64,000 nt of DNA, from NCBI GenBank assembly GCA_023458375.1, contig JAEWZT010000001.1, positions 196,620-260,619 on the forward strand. Direction: 5' to 3'. The stretch is from Bacillota bacterium. GTDB lineage: Bacteria; Bacillota; Clostridia; Christensenellales; CAG-314. Under the pieces are notes generated by a model. The model did not search any database. It saw nothing but the letters and a program-made list of their open reading frames with translations, and was not told the origin of the DNA. This document shows, one piece after another, positions 46,679 through 56,888 of this stretch. Numbering within the stretch: position 1 is the stretch's first letter; each line of letters starts with the position of its first letter. The translations under genes were made by a program, and so were the position numbers.

Positions 46679-47173
46679 ATGCAGTTAAGACAATTCATAC
46701 ACACCTTTGAACCGATAATTAACTCCCAAAGCAAAATACTTATTTTGGGCAGCGTCCCCTCTGTCGCTTCGGTAACGCAGGGGTTTTATTATATGCACCC
46801 CCAAAACAGGTTTTGGCGGCTTTTGGCGGCGTTAACGGGCAAAGATTTTGTTTCCCAAAGCTTTGAGGGCAAAAAAGCGCTGTTACTTCAAAGTAAAATC
46901 GCCCTTTATGATGCTGTCGTAAAGTGCGAAATAATTGGTTCTTCTGACTTAAAGGTTAAAAATGCCCAGCCCGCCGACATTAAAAAGCTTATAGAAAATA
47001 CTGACGTGAAAAAAGTTTTTTGCAACGGTTCATTGTCTTATAAAACAACTTTAAAAAATAATCCCGCGCTTTCGGGAATAATTATTCCTCTGCCTTCTAC
47101 CAGCCCCGCAAACGCAGTCTTTACACTTGACATGCTTATAGAAAGCTGGAAAATAATTTTAAATGAATTATAA
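46679..47173 (+). CDS. DNA-deoxyinosine glycosylase
   Basis: 164 residues of the uracil-DNA-glycosylase superfamily, hypoxanthine-DNA glycosylase type: ILILGSVPSVASVTQGFYYM then HPQNRFWRLLAAL, YDAVVKCEI and the C-terminal PLPSTSPAN. Removes deaminated adenine. Start placed at ATG 46679; ribosome-binding site is weak. Confidence 0.85.
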   Translation: MQLRQFIHTFEPIINSQSKILILGSVPSVASVTQGFYYMHPQNRFWRLLAALTGKDFVSQSFEGKKALLLQSKIALYDAVVKCEIIGSSDLKVKNAQPADIKKLIENTDVKKVFCNGSLSYKTTLKNNPALSGIIIPLPSTSPANAVFTLDMLIESWKIILNEL

Positions 47174-47380
47174 AGCAGACCGCAAAAGTCTTTTTAATAA
47201 CACAAAGCTAATTGCGCCGTATAAACTGTAATACGATATATCTTCAAATCTAAAATCCATAATTTAACAATTTTTATAGGTTGTTGAGTATAAATAGTAT
47301 TAACTTGAATTAAACGCCGCCGTATTAAAATGTAAAAGATTTTAAGATACTAGCTTGCAAATTGTATTTTATATGCTATA

Positions 47381-47410
47381 AAAAAAGAGGAATGCTGTTC
47401 CTCATTTTTA
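47381..47410. terminator. Bidirectional terminator
   Basis: GAGGAA / TTCCTC stem with flanking A- and T-runs, between convergent genes. Confidence 0.7.
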
Positions 47411-47469
47411 CTAAATATACTTGCTTAACGAGCCCAACATCAAATAATCTGTCTTACAATAGTTTTTAT

Positions 47470-48105
47470 CTATTCATCAAGGGTTTCCCGTTGTTTCTTT
47501 CTGTTTTTTAGCAGCTGAGACCACAAAACCGCGGCTATTTGCACGGGAATGCCTATAAAAAATATCATCCAAATATTATGACCCAAAACCAAAAACTGCA
47601 AATACAGCGAAGCAAGCAGCGTCCAAACCAAACAGGAAACAAGGGTTGAAGAAAATCTGCGCTGTCCCCAAATGCCGTTAAAAACAATGAAAATTATAAA
47701 AGTAGCGGGCACAGCCCAAATATACAAAAGCCACCCTAATTGATAATTTAACGTAATTTTAAGCTGAATCTGAATGAGAGTCGCGCAAAACCACACTATG
47801 GAAACGGCAAGGAAAGTGATTATTATTTTGTTGCTTTTTTGCGAAACAGTATCTTTTGCCGCGCATTTTTTGGGTTGAGGCACGCCGTCGCCTCTGACAA
47901 GGCAATCAAGGGTTACGCCGTAAAAGTCGGCAAGCTTACTTAGCACTTCAATATCGGGCGTGGCGTCGCCGCATTCCCATTTTGAAATGGCTTTGTCAGA
48001 ATAATTTAACAGCACGGCAAGCTCTAATTGTGTGAGGTCTTTATTTTTTCTTAAAATGACAAGATTTTTTGCCAAGTTATCTTTTACATTGTACATATCT
48101 GTCAT
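47470..48105 (-). CDS. XRE-family regulator with membrane domain
   Basis: 211 residues. An N-terminal HTH (DLTQLELAVLLNYSDKAISK then WECGDATPD) is joined to three or four membrane helices (from residue 93). Such membrane-bound XRE regulators sense envelope or small-molecule signals. It is divergent from the GT8 operon and may regulate it. Confidence 0.8.
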   Translation of the reverse strand: MTDMYNVKDNLAKNLVILRKNKDLTQLELAVLLNYSDKAISKWECGDATPDIEVLSKLADFYGVTLDCLVRGDGVPQPKKCAAKDTVSQKSNKIIITFLAVSIVWFCATLIQIQLKITLNYQLGWLLYIWAVPATFIIFIVFNGIWGQRRFSSTLVSCLVWTLLASLYLQFLVLGHNIWMIFFIGIPVQIAAVLWSQLLKNRKKQRETLDE

Positions 48106-48293
48106 TATAGCAAAGATTTATGCCATATACAACATATTAGAACAACTCTCTTGAAATTAGAATTAACCAAAAATACTCTAATTTGGTTAGAATTGAACCC
48201 TTTTAACATTATAGTTTTATTTTTAATAATTCCCTTGAAAAGCTTAGAAAGGTTTTATATAATTCATTCAATATTTTTCGGAGGCATTTAATA

Positions 48294-49247
48294 ATGTGCA
48301 CAAAAGTTAAACACCAAAAAGAAATACCGATAGTCTTCGCGATAGACGAAAACTATGCCCCATACCTATGCGTTACGCTTCAATCAATTTTAGATAACGC
48401 TTCGCGCAAGAATTTTTACAAGATACATATTTTACACCACAACTTGCGCCAAGAGGACAAAGAAATTATTGACAGATTTCAAAAAAGCAACTGCTCAATA
48501 ACTTATATTGACGTTAAAAACCAGCTAATGCAGTTGGGTGACGCACTGCCTCTGCGTGACTATTTTACCAAAACGACATATTACAGGCTCTTTACGCAAA
48601 CGCTTTGCCCTCAATACGACAAGATTTTGTATTTGGACTCCGACCTGGTGGCGCTTAAAGACGTGGCGGAACTTTATGATCACGACCTCGGCGATAATTT
48701 AGTGGGCGCAGTTGTAGAAGACGTTATGCAAAACTTTGACGTGTTCGGGTCTTTCGTGGAAAAATCTTTGGGCATAAGAAGGGAAAAATATTTTAACGCA
48801 GGCGTGCTTTTGATGAACTTAAAAAAATTCCGCGAGGAAGATATTTTAATGCAGTTTTACGGTATGCTCAAAAAATATACTTTCCCCGTTACGCAAGACC
48901 AGGATTATTTAAACGTGCTGTGCAAAGATAAGGTGCTCTACATAGATTCAGTTTGGAACCGCGCGCCCATACCGGGAACGGAAATTGCATATAACGAGCT
49001 AAAACTTGTGCATTACAAAATGTCTTGGAAACCGTGGAAGTATCCTGACGTTATGTACGGCGAGCATTTTTGGCATTACGCGGGCAAAGTCCCCTACTAC
49101 AGTTTTTTGCTTGAAGCGGCAAACAATTACACGGAAGAAAAAAGGCGTCAGGACATAATATCTTTTAACTTGCTAGTTGAACTTGCCATTAAAGAAAGCG
49201 ACGACGCCAATAACTACTTCAATCTGGTTACCCGTCAGGCGGTTTAA
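48294..49247 (+). CDS. Glycosyltransferase family 8
   Basis: 317 residues. GT-A fold with IPIVFAIDENYAPYLCVTLQ at the start and the metal-binding DSD at 115-117 (ILYLDSDLVAL), then FNAGVLLMNLKKF and QDQDYLN. Transfers glucose or galactose from UDP-sugar; acceptor unknown. GGAGG box before ATG. First of three genes that appear to act on a lipid. Confidence 0.88.
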   Translation: MCTKVKHQKEIPIVFAIDENYAPYLCVTLQSILDNASRKNFYKIHILHHNLRQEDKEIIDRFQKSNCSITYIDVKNQLMQLGDALPLRDYFTKTTYYRLFTQTLCPQYDKILYLDSDLVALKDVAELYDHDLGDNLVGAVVEDVMQNFDVFGSFVEKSLGIRREKYFNAGVLLMNLKKFREEDILMQFYGMLKKYTFPVTQDQDYLNVLCKDKVLYIDSVWNRAPIPGTEIAYNELKLVHYKMSWKPWKYPDVMYGEHFWHYAGKVPYYSFLLEAANNYTEEKRRQDIISFNLLVELAIKESDDANNYFNLVTRQAV

Positions 49248-49268
49248 CGCAGCAAAAGGAAAAGCTAA

Positions 49269-50123
49269 ATGGACAAAAGCATAATTTCACAAGACAGGCT
49301 TAAAATCCTAAGCAAAATTGAAGAATACGAAAGACTGGGTCGCTTTGACGAAGACGTGGAGGACGACCCGCCTACAATACCTTTGCGCCCTTGCGACGTA
49401 GATTTTCTTAATAAAAAGCTTTCAAGCAAAATAAAAACCGCCATTTCAAATTACAGCGCAGACAAGTTTTTCCGCGGCTGGATGAAAACCAAAAAAGTTA
49501 TTTACAGCGGCGCTCGCGGGCTTGAAAACTTAAATGACTTAAAAAGCGGCGCAATGGTTACCTGCAACCATTTTAACGTTTTTGATAATTTTGCAGTTTT
49601 GCTCGCATTAAAGGAATACTACAAAAACTTTGTGTTATATAAAATTATCCGCGAGGGAAATTACAATATGAAAGGCAAAGTGGGCGTTTTTTTAAGGCAC
49701 AGCAACACGCTGCCCCTCAGCCAAAATGCCGCCACAATGAAAAACTGCATTCGCGCAGTTGACGAACTGTTAAAAAGAAAAAAACTCATTTTGATATACC
49801 CCGAACAGGGTATGTGGTGGAATTATAAAAAAATCAGACCTTTTAAGAGCGGCGCATTTCATTTCGCCGCCAAAAACAATGTCCCCATAGTGCCTTGTTT
49901 TATAACCTTACACGACAGTGAGTTGCTTGACGCCGACAATTATCCCGTGCAGGAATATACAGTCCACATTATGCCCCTCATTTATCCCGACAAAAACAAA
50001 TCGTTAAAAGAAAACGCTGAGGAAATGAAGGAAAAAAATTACTCAATGTGCAAGGCGAAATACGAAGAGATATACGGCGAAAAAATGGTTTATACTACGC
50101 AAAGCGGAACGGCTGAATACTAG
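49269..50123 (+). CDS. PlsC-like acyltransferase
   Basis: 284 residues. Motif HX4D at 101-106 (NHFNVFD) and the glutamate motif IYPEQG, a variant of PEGT, near 178 identify the glycerolipid acyltransferase fold. The first 75 residues are a unique extension. Substrate unknown; between a GT8 and a CrtO-like gene it may acylate a glycolipid. Confidence 0.82.
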   Translation: MDKSIISQDRLKILSKIEEYERLGRFDEDVEDDPPTIPLRPCDVDFLNKKLSSKIKTAISNYSADKFFRGWMKTKKVIYSGARGLENLNDLKSGAMVTCNHFNVFDNFAVLLALKEYYKNFVLYKIIREGNYNMKGKVGVFLRHSNTLPLSQNAATMKNCIRAVDELLKRKKLILIYPEQGMWWNYKKIRPFKSGAFHFAAKNNVPIVPCFITLHDSELLDADNYPVQEYTVHIMPLIYPDKNKSLKENAEEMKEKNYSMCKAKYEEIYGEKMVYTTQSGTAEY

Positions 50124-50180
50124 TTTTGGCGCGCGTAATAAAAACTTTACATTGCGAAAAATACTTAAAGGAGGCGGCAG

Positions 50181-50822
50181 ATGATACTTTATTCAATCGT
50201 TATTTTGACATGCATGGCAATAATAATCGCGCTTAACTCTTTTTTTGGCATGGGCGCGTCGGCGCTTGGCGCTTCGGCGGGCTACGTCGTTTTTGCTGTG
50301 GTCGTAAGCGTAGCTGCAAGCATTGCTATTGACGGGCTTCTAGCCTACTTTGCGCACAGGCTTCCGGCACGCAAGATAAATCCCTACCTTAAAGTTTACG
50401 CCGTCTCAAACAGAGAAAGAAGGCTTTACGAACGACTGAGGATTAAAAAGTGGAAGGACTGCTTGCCCGACTTAGGCAAAATTTGCTGCGGTTTCGGCAA
50501 AGGAAAAATAGAGGACCCTTCAAGCTGCGAATACCTGTATAAGTATATGGAAGAATGCGTTTACGGTGAAATCGCGCACGCGGTGTCGCTTTTCCTAGGC
50601 TTTTTAGTGCTGTTTATTTTTCCCTTTAAATACGCGCTTTACATTACCTTGCCCGTTGCGTTTGTCAACTTTGTTTTGAACTTATTGCCCGTAATGGCGC
50701 TAAGATACAACAGGTCCAAACTGATGATTTTATATAAAAGAAAAGAAAGGACCTCCCTTGCCGCCCAAAGCGTTGACAATACCCAAAGCACCCATTCACA
50801 GGAGCAACCCAAAGCAAGCTAA
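50181..50822 (+). CDS. CrtO-like membrane acyltransferase
   Basis: 213 residues with two N-terminal and two later membrane helices around a conserved cytosolic stretch (ERRLYERLRIKKWKDCLPDLG), the signature of the CrtO-like (glycosyl-diaponeurosporenoate acyltransferase) family. The C-terminus is S/Q-rich. AAAGGAGG box before ATG. Carotenoid genes are not in the window, so the name only marks the family. Confidence 0.68.
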   Translation: MILYSIVILTCMAIIIALNSFFGMGASALGASAGYVVFAVVVSVAASIAIDGLLAYFAHRLPARKINPYLKVYAVSNRERRLYERLRIKKWKDCLPDLGKICCGFGKGKIEDPSSCEYLYKYMEECVYGEIAHAVSLFLGFLVLFIFPFKYALYITLPVAFVNFVLNLLPVMALRYNRSKLMILYKRKERTSLAAQSVDNTQSTHSQEQPKAS

Positions 50823-50985
50823 CCAAATCAAAACTGATTTGCAGTTTAAAAAACATAAATCCCTATGGGCAGAATAGCTGTTTGTAAAACTTCCAAAAGG
50901 CAAGGCGATTTAAAGGAAAGTTTCCATATACATTAAAGGATTGCAAAAATCAAGCACTTACGAAAAGTCATAAAAATATATAACT

Positions 50986-51014
50986 ACCGCGCCATAATTC
51001 ACAGCGCGGTAATT
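50986..51014. terminator. Probable terminator of the glycolipid operon
   Basis: ACCGCG / CGCGGT stem with a 14-base loop, followed by TAATTTATTTTA on the plus strand; lies in the 570-base gap after the CrtO-like gene. Confidence 0.5.
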
Positions 51015-51256
51015 TATTTTAGGGCGCGACGTTATCTGAAAACATTATTAAATCAAAAGAATTAGCATTATTTAATCCAAATGAAACTTCAAATATAAAA
51101 CTGTCAATTAAAAGCAGTATTGTCAGTTTATCCTCAAATCTTTTCTATCTTGCATAAATTTTCAACAAATAAGCCAGAAGAAAGTTTTCGGCTTTTATTG
51201 GTCAAGGGATAACCTCAAATTCTATACGCACGTTAATAAAGCTTGAAGAAAAAATA

Positions 51257-51358
51257 CTAAACAATTTGACACTCATTTTGACACTCATAAAAAATAAAAT
51301 AATTGAGTTGTGGGCAATTTTTAGCCCTAAAAAGAGCAAAAAACCCTAAAAAAGACAT
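51257..51358 (-). CDS. Possible 33-residue tail of an integrase
   Basis: ORF of 33 codons ending ECQNECQIV; a repeated ECQN near the C-terminus is seen in many phage/ICE tyrosine integrases. It lies beside tRNA-Leu, a common integration site. No integrase core is present. Low confidence. Confidence 0.25.
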   Translation of the reverse strand: MSFLGFFALFRAKNCPQLNYFIFYECQNECQIV

Positions 51359-51361
51359 AAA

Positions 51362-51392
51362 AATACCCCTAAAAGCAGCCTTTTAGGGGTTA
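51362..51392 (-). terminator. Terminator of tRNA-Leu (GAG)
   Basis: ACCCCTAAAA / TTTTAGGGGT with a 6-base loop, T-rich on the minus strand, immediately after the tRNA. Confidence 0.75.
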
Positions 51393-51394
51393 TT

Positions 51395-51477
51395 TGGTGC
51401 AAGGGATGAGACTTGAACTCACACGGGTTAACCATACGCCCCTCAAACGTACGCGTCTGCCATTCCGCCACCCTCGC
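51395..51477 (-). tRNA. tRNA-Leu (GAG anticodon)
   Basis: 83 bases with CCA encoded. Acceptor GCGAGGG pairs with CCCTTGC; anticodon loop TTGAGGG gives GAG; long variable arm as in class II tRNAs; T loop TTCAAGT. Confidence 0.92.
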
Positions 51478-51804
51478 AATGAGCATTATGATTATATTAC
51501 AGTCTCCTTGCGTTGTCAAGAAAAATATTTGTATAAACTGTTCTTTTCTTTTAATAGTAACCCAAATGCCTTAGATAAAATATTATGGCGAAAGTTCTAA
51601 TGCTACTTAAATCTAAAAAACTTTTTCACGACAAAACAGCAGGAATAAGCGTCTTTAAATATTTCTACGCAACGCATTAGATAACTCGTTCGGCTTATTT
51701 AATATTAAGCCTAACGCAAGTTTTTAAATTCTTAATTCCCTTGAATAAAAAGATTCTTATATTTATAGCGCATATATGCTCTGCTAAAAAATAGCTTTAT
51801 TCCC

Positions 51805-51833
51805 TTGATTTTTTTTGCGAAAATGTGTAATAT
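51805..51833 (+). promoter_or_regulatory. Promoter of tRNA-Leu (CAG)
   Basis: TTGATT at 51805, 17-base spacer, TAATAT at 51828. The tRNA begins 11 bases later. The 366-base gap before it shows nothing else. Confidence 0.65.
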
Positions 51834-51843
51834 ATATTGGCGT

Positions 51844-51930
51844 GCGGATGTGGCGAAACTGGCAGACGCGCTAGATTCAGGTTCTAGTGGGGTCAAATCC
51901 ATGCAGGTTCAAGTCCTGTCATCCGCACCA
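51844..51930 (+). tRNA. tRNA-Leu (CAG anticodon)
   Basis: 87 bases with CCA. Acceptor GCGGATG / CATCCGC; anticodon loop TTCAGGT gives CAG; long variable arm. Confidence 0.95.
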
Positions 51931-51936
51931 TCGTGG

Positions 51937-51970
51937 AATGGGGCAACGGCACACGCTGTTGCCCCATTTC
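51937..51970 (+). terminator. Terminator of tRNA-Leu (CAG)
   Basis: ATGGGGCAACGGC / GCTGTTGCCCCAT stem followed by TTCTTTT. Confidence 0.85.
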
Positions 51971-51978
51971 TTTTACTC

Positions 51979-52026
51979 AAAAGCCCATTGTTTACGTTTG
52001 CTTTGCGTATCCAATGGGCTTTTTTG
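51979..52026 (+). terminator. Second terminator-like hairpin
   Basis: AAGCCCATTG / CAATGGGCTT with about 21 bases between, followed by a run of T. A second, weaker stop after the tRNA. Confidence 0.65.
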
Positions 52027-52193
52027 CTGTCCTGCCGCCTGTTTTTGCCGTTTGTATTCCTATTACTCATATCGGGTATTTGCTATTCCCTTGTTTCAAA
52101 ATATGAACTGAACTTCGTGTTCCTTTTTGCGCGGTGGGGCAAAAGTCAAACTGATTGAATTTACTTTGATTTCAAAAAACAATCAATAGAAAA

Positions 52194-53640
52194 TCAAAGA
52201 CCGCCCAAATCCGCCTTGACCTCCGTTCCGTCCTTAAATATGAACGTTATGTCGTCGCGTCCGTAAACCCGCACGGTCTCTACCGTTTTTGTGAAAACGT
52301 CTTTGTCAAATTCTGCTTGCTCGGTTTCGCTTCCTAATAAGTTGGCTATCCTTTTACGCCGCGCCGCGGAAAGTGCGCCGTTGCTCTGCGCCTCCGACAA
52401 ATCGTCCCGCTTCTCAAACAGTGCGTCGAGTTTTTCTTTTAGGTCTTGTGTGCGCCCGTTATATGCCTCACCGTCTATTTCGCGCCGTGCCCGCTGCTTA
52501 TTAAGGTCAATCATCTGCGCCTGTAAGCGTTCAATTTCCGCGTCCACCGCGGCTATTTCCTCTGCCGTCCCGGTGCCATCCTCCGCCTCAAACATCGCCT
52601 CCGCGACGCTCTGCTCAACTATTTTGAGTGCGTTGCTCCTGTCTGCTAACAACCCGTTGAACGTCCTAACAAATGCCTGCTCTAATAATTCCTCTTTGAC
52701 GGCTAACTGCTTGCAATACTTGTTCCCCTTAATATGTTCCTTGCAAACCCACACCCTGTCAACATCGCCGCTCCGCCTAATATGGTTGTGTCGTCTAAAC
52801 GTTGAGCCGCACTCCCCGCACTCTATTATTCCGCTAAAAATGTAGCGCATATCGTAACGCCCCTTGCCCGATTCCTCCGAGGTGCGTATATTCCCGCGCC
52901 GCTCCATTTCCGCCCGCACCGCGTTCCAAGTGGCGCGGTCAATGATTGCGGGATGGTTGTTCTCAACGTACCGTTGCGGAACCTGCCCCTTATTCTTTAC
53001 CCGCCTTTCCGATAAGAAGTCCCTCGCATAGGTTTTCCTCAAAATAACGTTGCCTTGATATTTTTCCTGCCTCAGCATATTATTCACGGTTTCAAAATGC
53101 CAACGCTGCCCGCACGGTGCGTTTACACCCCTTGTGTTAAACTCCCTGCAAATTTCGTTATCGAGTACCCTATAATATAATTGTGGTAAACCTCTCTTAC
53201 GACTTCCGCCGCGGCTTCGTCAATGCTGACTACCCTTTCAGCGTTCTGCGTATATCCGTAAAGGTTGTTAAAATTGAATACGACCTCGCCGCGCTCAACC
53301 CTTTTATTGTTCGCCCATCTAACGTTGGTGTTGATTGACCTACTTTCCTCCTCCGCCAAGCTGCTGTATATTGAAAGTATCATATCGCACTTCGGATCGA
53401 GACTGTCAATGTTCTCTTTCTCGAAAATGACCTTTACATTTTTATCGCGGAGCGCACGGATTGTTCCTATCGAGTCTAAAGTATTTCGGGCAAACCTTGA
53501 GACCGACTTTGTAAAAATTATGTCGATTTTTCCATCTAAAGCGTCTTGAATTAGGCGGTTGAATTCTTTACGCTTTTTGAGTTTTGTTCCCGTAATTCCC
53601 TCGTCCACATACACGCCTATCGGTAAGTGCAAAAATAGGA
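52194..53640 (-). pseudogene. Large serine recombinase, frameshifted and lacking its N-terminus
   Basis: Two frames together give a site-specific recombinase. The upstream frame carries GVYVDEGITGTKLKKRKEFN, FTKSVSRFARNTLDSI and SLAEEESRSINTNVRW; the downstream frame has LRQEKYQGNVILRKTYARDF, the zinc-ribbon CGECGS and the coiled coil, ending near 52194. A one-base deletion near 53165 separates them (the alternative frame reads CREFNTRGVNAPCG). The first 60 or so residues with the catalytic serine are replaced by a hairpin sequence. Inactive. Confidence 0.85.
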
Positions 53641-53645
53641 AAAAA

Positions 53646-53692
53646 ACCGCCCTAAAACGCCACTTTTTCGTGACTTTAAGCGTTTTAGGACG
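53646..53692. repeat. Long hairpin at the cut end of the recombinase
   Basis: CCGCCCTAAAACGC / GCGTTTTAGGACGG, 14-base stem with one mismatch and a 19-base spacer. It lies where the recombinase catalytic domain should begin. Confidence 0.6.
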
Positions 53693-54012
53693 GATTTTCA
53701 AAAATACTTACTTATCAGATGTACGTGCAAACGGGTGTAAGCGGCACAAAATATTTTGATTTTTCAACTCATTTTTTGATTTATTTGCTAAACATTACTT
53801 TTGGATTACAACGGTTTTTACAGAAAATCTAAAACATTCCTTTTGGTTAATTTCGGAGTTATCTTGTGCCATTAGTACCTTCTCTGTTTTTTGCATTATC
53901 ATTTTTGTATTTTATCTGTTTACCGGTATTTCTTTTCGGCTCAATTAGTACATAAAGCTCGGAAAACATATTGTCTCTTTATTAAAAAATTTACCTATCC
54001 AATTTCCACACA

Positions 54013-56888
54013 CTACTTCCCTCTCCTATATTCCGGCCAGTTGGTTGCCACATCGAACTCGACGTCTAAGGCTTCAAAATGTTTTTTGCCGCAGTAGATT
54101 TTTTTGTTTTCGATGCCTTTGCGCTGCTCGGGGTCAAGGCTGCCTTTGTTTCGATAATGAATATAAGTTTTTCTACCCCGTCTTTTTTGTAGTAAATCGC
54201 CCAGTCGGGGTTATATCCATTAACCGTTACCGGCGTGGGGATTAGAAACTTTGGCGGCAGCTTAAAGAACATCGGAACATCATTATCGTCCGACAGCCAT
54301 TTTGCAAACGGCTTTTCGATTGTGCTGCTGTCGTAGATAATGTGGTCGTAAAGGCTGTTGTTTGCAGGAATTGCGTTCTTGCAGAGAAATCCAATACGCT
54401 CCTTTACGTCAAACAGCTGCTGATAATTATGCGGCTCCGTATCAAGCTTAAAATATTCAATTCCCTCAATCGCAAGATAGGCTTTTTCACGGTTGATAAT
54501 CTCCGTGAACTCCTCAATGAATCTCTGCGGATTGTTGGCAAAGTCCTGTAAGCGCCCGCTTTCAACGAGTAATTTGCACGCCGTTTTGCGCGTGATTTTG
54601 CAGTTATCCTCAAGCACGCGCAGAATATCCGGCAACTGATTTTTAATCTCCACCGCCATTGTTCTGCGGCCCGACTCGGCTTTGCTGCTTACGCCTTGCT
54701 TTTGAATATCCACATCGGTGTAAACCGTTTCTATCTTTGCCTTTTGAATGCGCGGAGTTGCCTTGACCGCCGCCAAAACCCGATCCGCGAGTTTGTCAGT
54801 ATCGACATTGACACGGTAATAAGTCTTATCTTTTATACGATCCCAAATCGCCTTGAACTCATCCGATAAAAATGCTTTCGGTTTGGCTTTGACGATAACC
54901 TCTTCCGCCTCGTCACGAATTGTAACGCCTTCGCCGCTCTTAACGAGTTCTTGGAACCGCTTCTTGGCGCTCTCAAACTTCTTAGGCAAATCCAATTTGC
55001 CATACAGTAAATCGTTCTTAAGCGTGGGCTTAACCTTGCCGTTCGCGGCTATATAATCGTTCTTTTTAAGTACCGCTACAAATTCCTCTTTTTCCTCAGT
55101 TGTAAACGCCCGTTCCTCGCCGGTTGCCTCGTCAACGATAAGCATATCTTTCATAAAGTCAAAGTCAATAATCCCAAACTTTATGCCGGTTTCTCTTTCA
55201 ATATCCCTCTGCAGATTCTCGGCGAACTCCGCAAAGCTCTCCGCGCTGAACACATGCAGAATGTTTGTGTCCTTATCCTTGACTCTCTCACCTCTTTGGT
55301 TAACGCAAAGCCTTAGTCCTCTGCCGATTTTTTGTCTTGCCGTGAATTCCGTCTTATGTTCAAGCAGCGTACAAATCTGAAAGACGTTCGGGTTATCCCA
55401 TCCCTCTTTAAGCGCGGAGTGAGAGAATATGAAACGCAAGGGGCATTCAAACGACAATAACCACACCTTGTCTTTCATAATGGTTTTGTAAGTATCATAG
55501 TCCGCCGCCGACTCGCCGTTGGTGTTTTTGTCGCGCCCCTTGTCCTGGCTGAAATATCCGTCATGCACACGGTCGTGCGAAAACTTTGATTTGAGCGGCG
55601 CAAATCTCGGCTGATTAATAAGCTCGGCATACACCTCGTCAAAATACCGCGCGTACTCGCCTTTCTTGTCCTCCGCTTCATAGTCACGGTATTTTTTGAC
55701 CTCGTCGATGAAGAACAACGACAAAACCTTGATTCCATGGTCAAAAAGCATCATCTCTTTCTCAAGATGCTTTTCTATGGTGCGGCGGATTTGCGCTTTC
55801 TTAAAAACCGTCTCGTCGATATGCCCGATAGCCTTGCCGAGTCCGACTTCATAACCGGAAGAGAGAATGATCTTTTCAAAACTCTTTGTGCAGTCTACAT
55901 CGAACGACAAGCCCCTCATACTGCTCACGCTCACCGCTAAACAGGAACAAGTCCGTCCTGCCTTTGCCCATTTAGCTTTGCGCTCCACCTTGCCGTTTTC
56001 GCCTTTAAAATCAAGTTCAATCTTAGCGCGGAATCCCTTGGCACTGTCCACGTCAAACAGTTTTATGTACGGCACGTTGTAATCAGCTTCCATTTGATTG
56101 CTGCCTTTAACAATCTGCTTGACAAGATTGCGCTGGTATGCGTCTACCGGCGTAAGTTTATATATTGTGTTTATCTTTTCCCTATGCGTCGCGCTGTACC
56201 GCAGCACCATTAGCGGATTAAGGCTTTCTATCGCCGCCTTAGCTTTGTCGGTATTAACCGTACTTTGCGGCTCATCAATTATGATAATCGGATTTGTTTC
56301 ACTTATGTACGCCCTCGGCGCCTCATGTATGTTGTCTTCCGGACCGCGGTTAAAAAGGTTCGTATCTTTTTTGAAAGCGTCCACATTGATAATCATTATC
56401 TCAATATCTGTGCTTACCGCAAAGCCCCTCGCCTGCTTTTTACTGCTGTCAAAGATGAAATGGTTGTATTTTACATTATCGTATTCTTTTTGAAAAAACT
56501 CGTGCATCAGTTCAAACGACTTATTAATTCCCTCACGGATAGCGATAGACGGCACAACGATGACGAACTTAGTAAAGCCGTACTGCTTGTTAAGCTCAAA
56601 AATCGTCTTGATAAAAACAAAGGTCTTGCCCGTTCCCGTTTCCATCTCAACGCAGAATTGCAGGTCGGACAGCTCCTCGCTAAGCTGAAGGCGGTTGGTT
56701 TTTTGTACTTCTTTAAGGTTTGCCAAAATCTGCTCACGGCTGAGATATAAAGCGTTCTTTGAGCCGTGACCTAATATATCCGCGCTTACGGTAAACTCGT
56801 TTTGCATGCGCCGTTGATTTTTGAACAAATCCACAACGCTTGCAACCGCTGCGTCCTGATAGTCTTGATTTTCAAATAATATTTTCAT
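54013..56888 (-). pseudogene. res: Type III restriction enzyme Res subunit, frameshifted
   Basis: ATP-dependent restriction subunit of a type III system. From ATG 56888: Walker A METGTGKT at 82-89, IIIIDEPQ near 209, helicase motif TARQKIGRGLRL near 545, and a C-terminal nuclease domain with NPDWAIYY ... IIETK. Residues near 305-332 are out of frame: the alternative frame reads GKGRTDLFLFSGEREQYEG, the normal sequence; an indel near 55972 is compensated near 55890. A second one-base loss near 54145 changes the tail after IIETK; the proper tail (GSLDPEQRKGIENKK) would end at 54013. The read frame stops at 54066. It overlaps the Bro-like gene by four bases. Confidence 0.85.
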
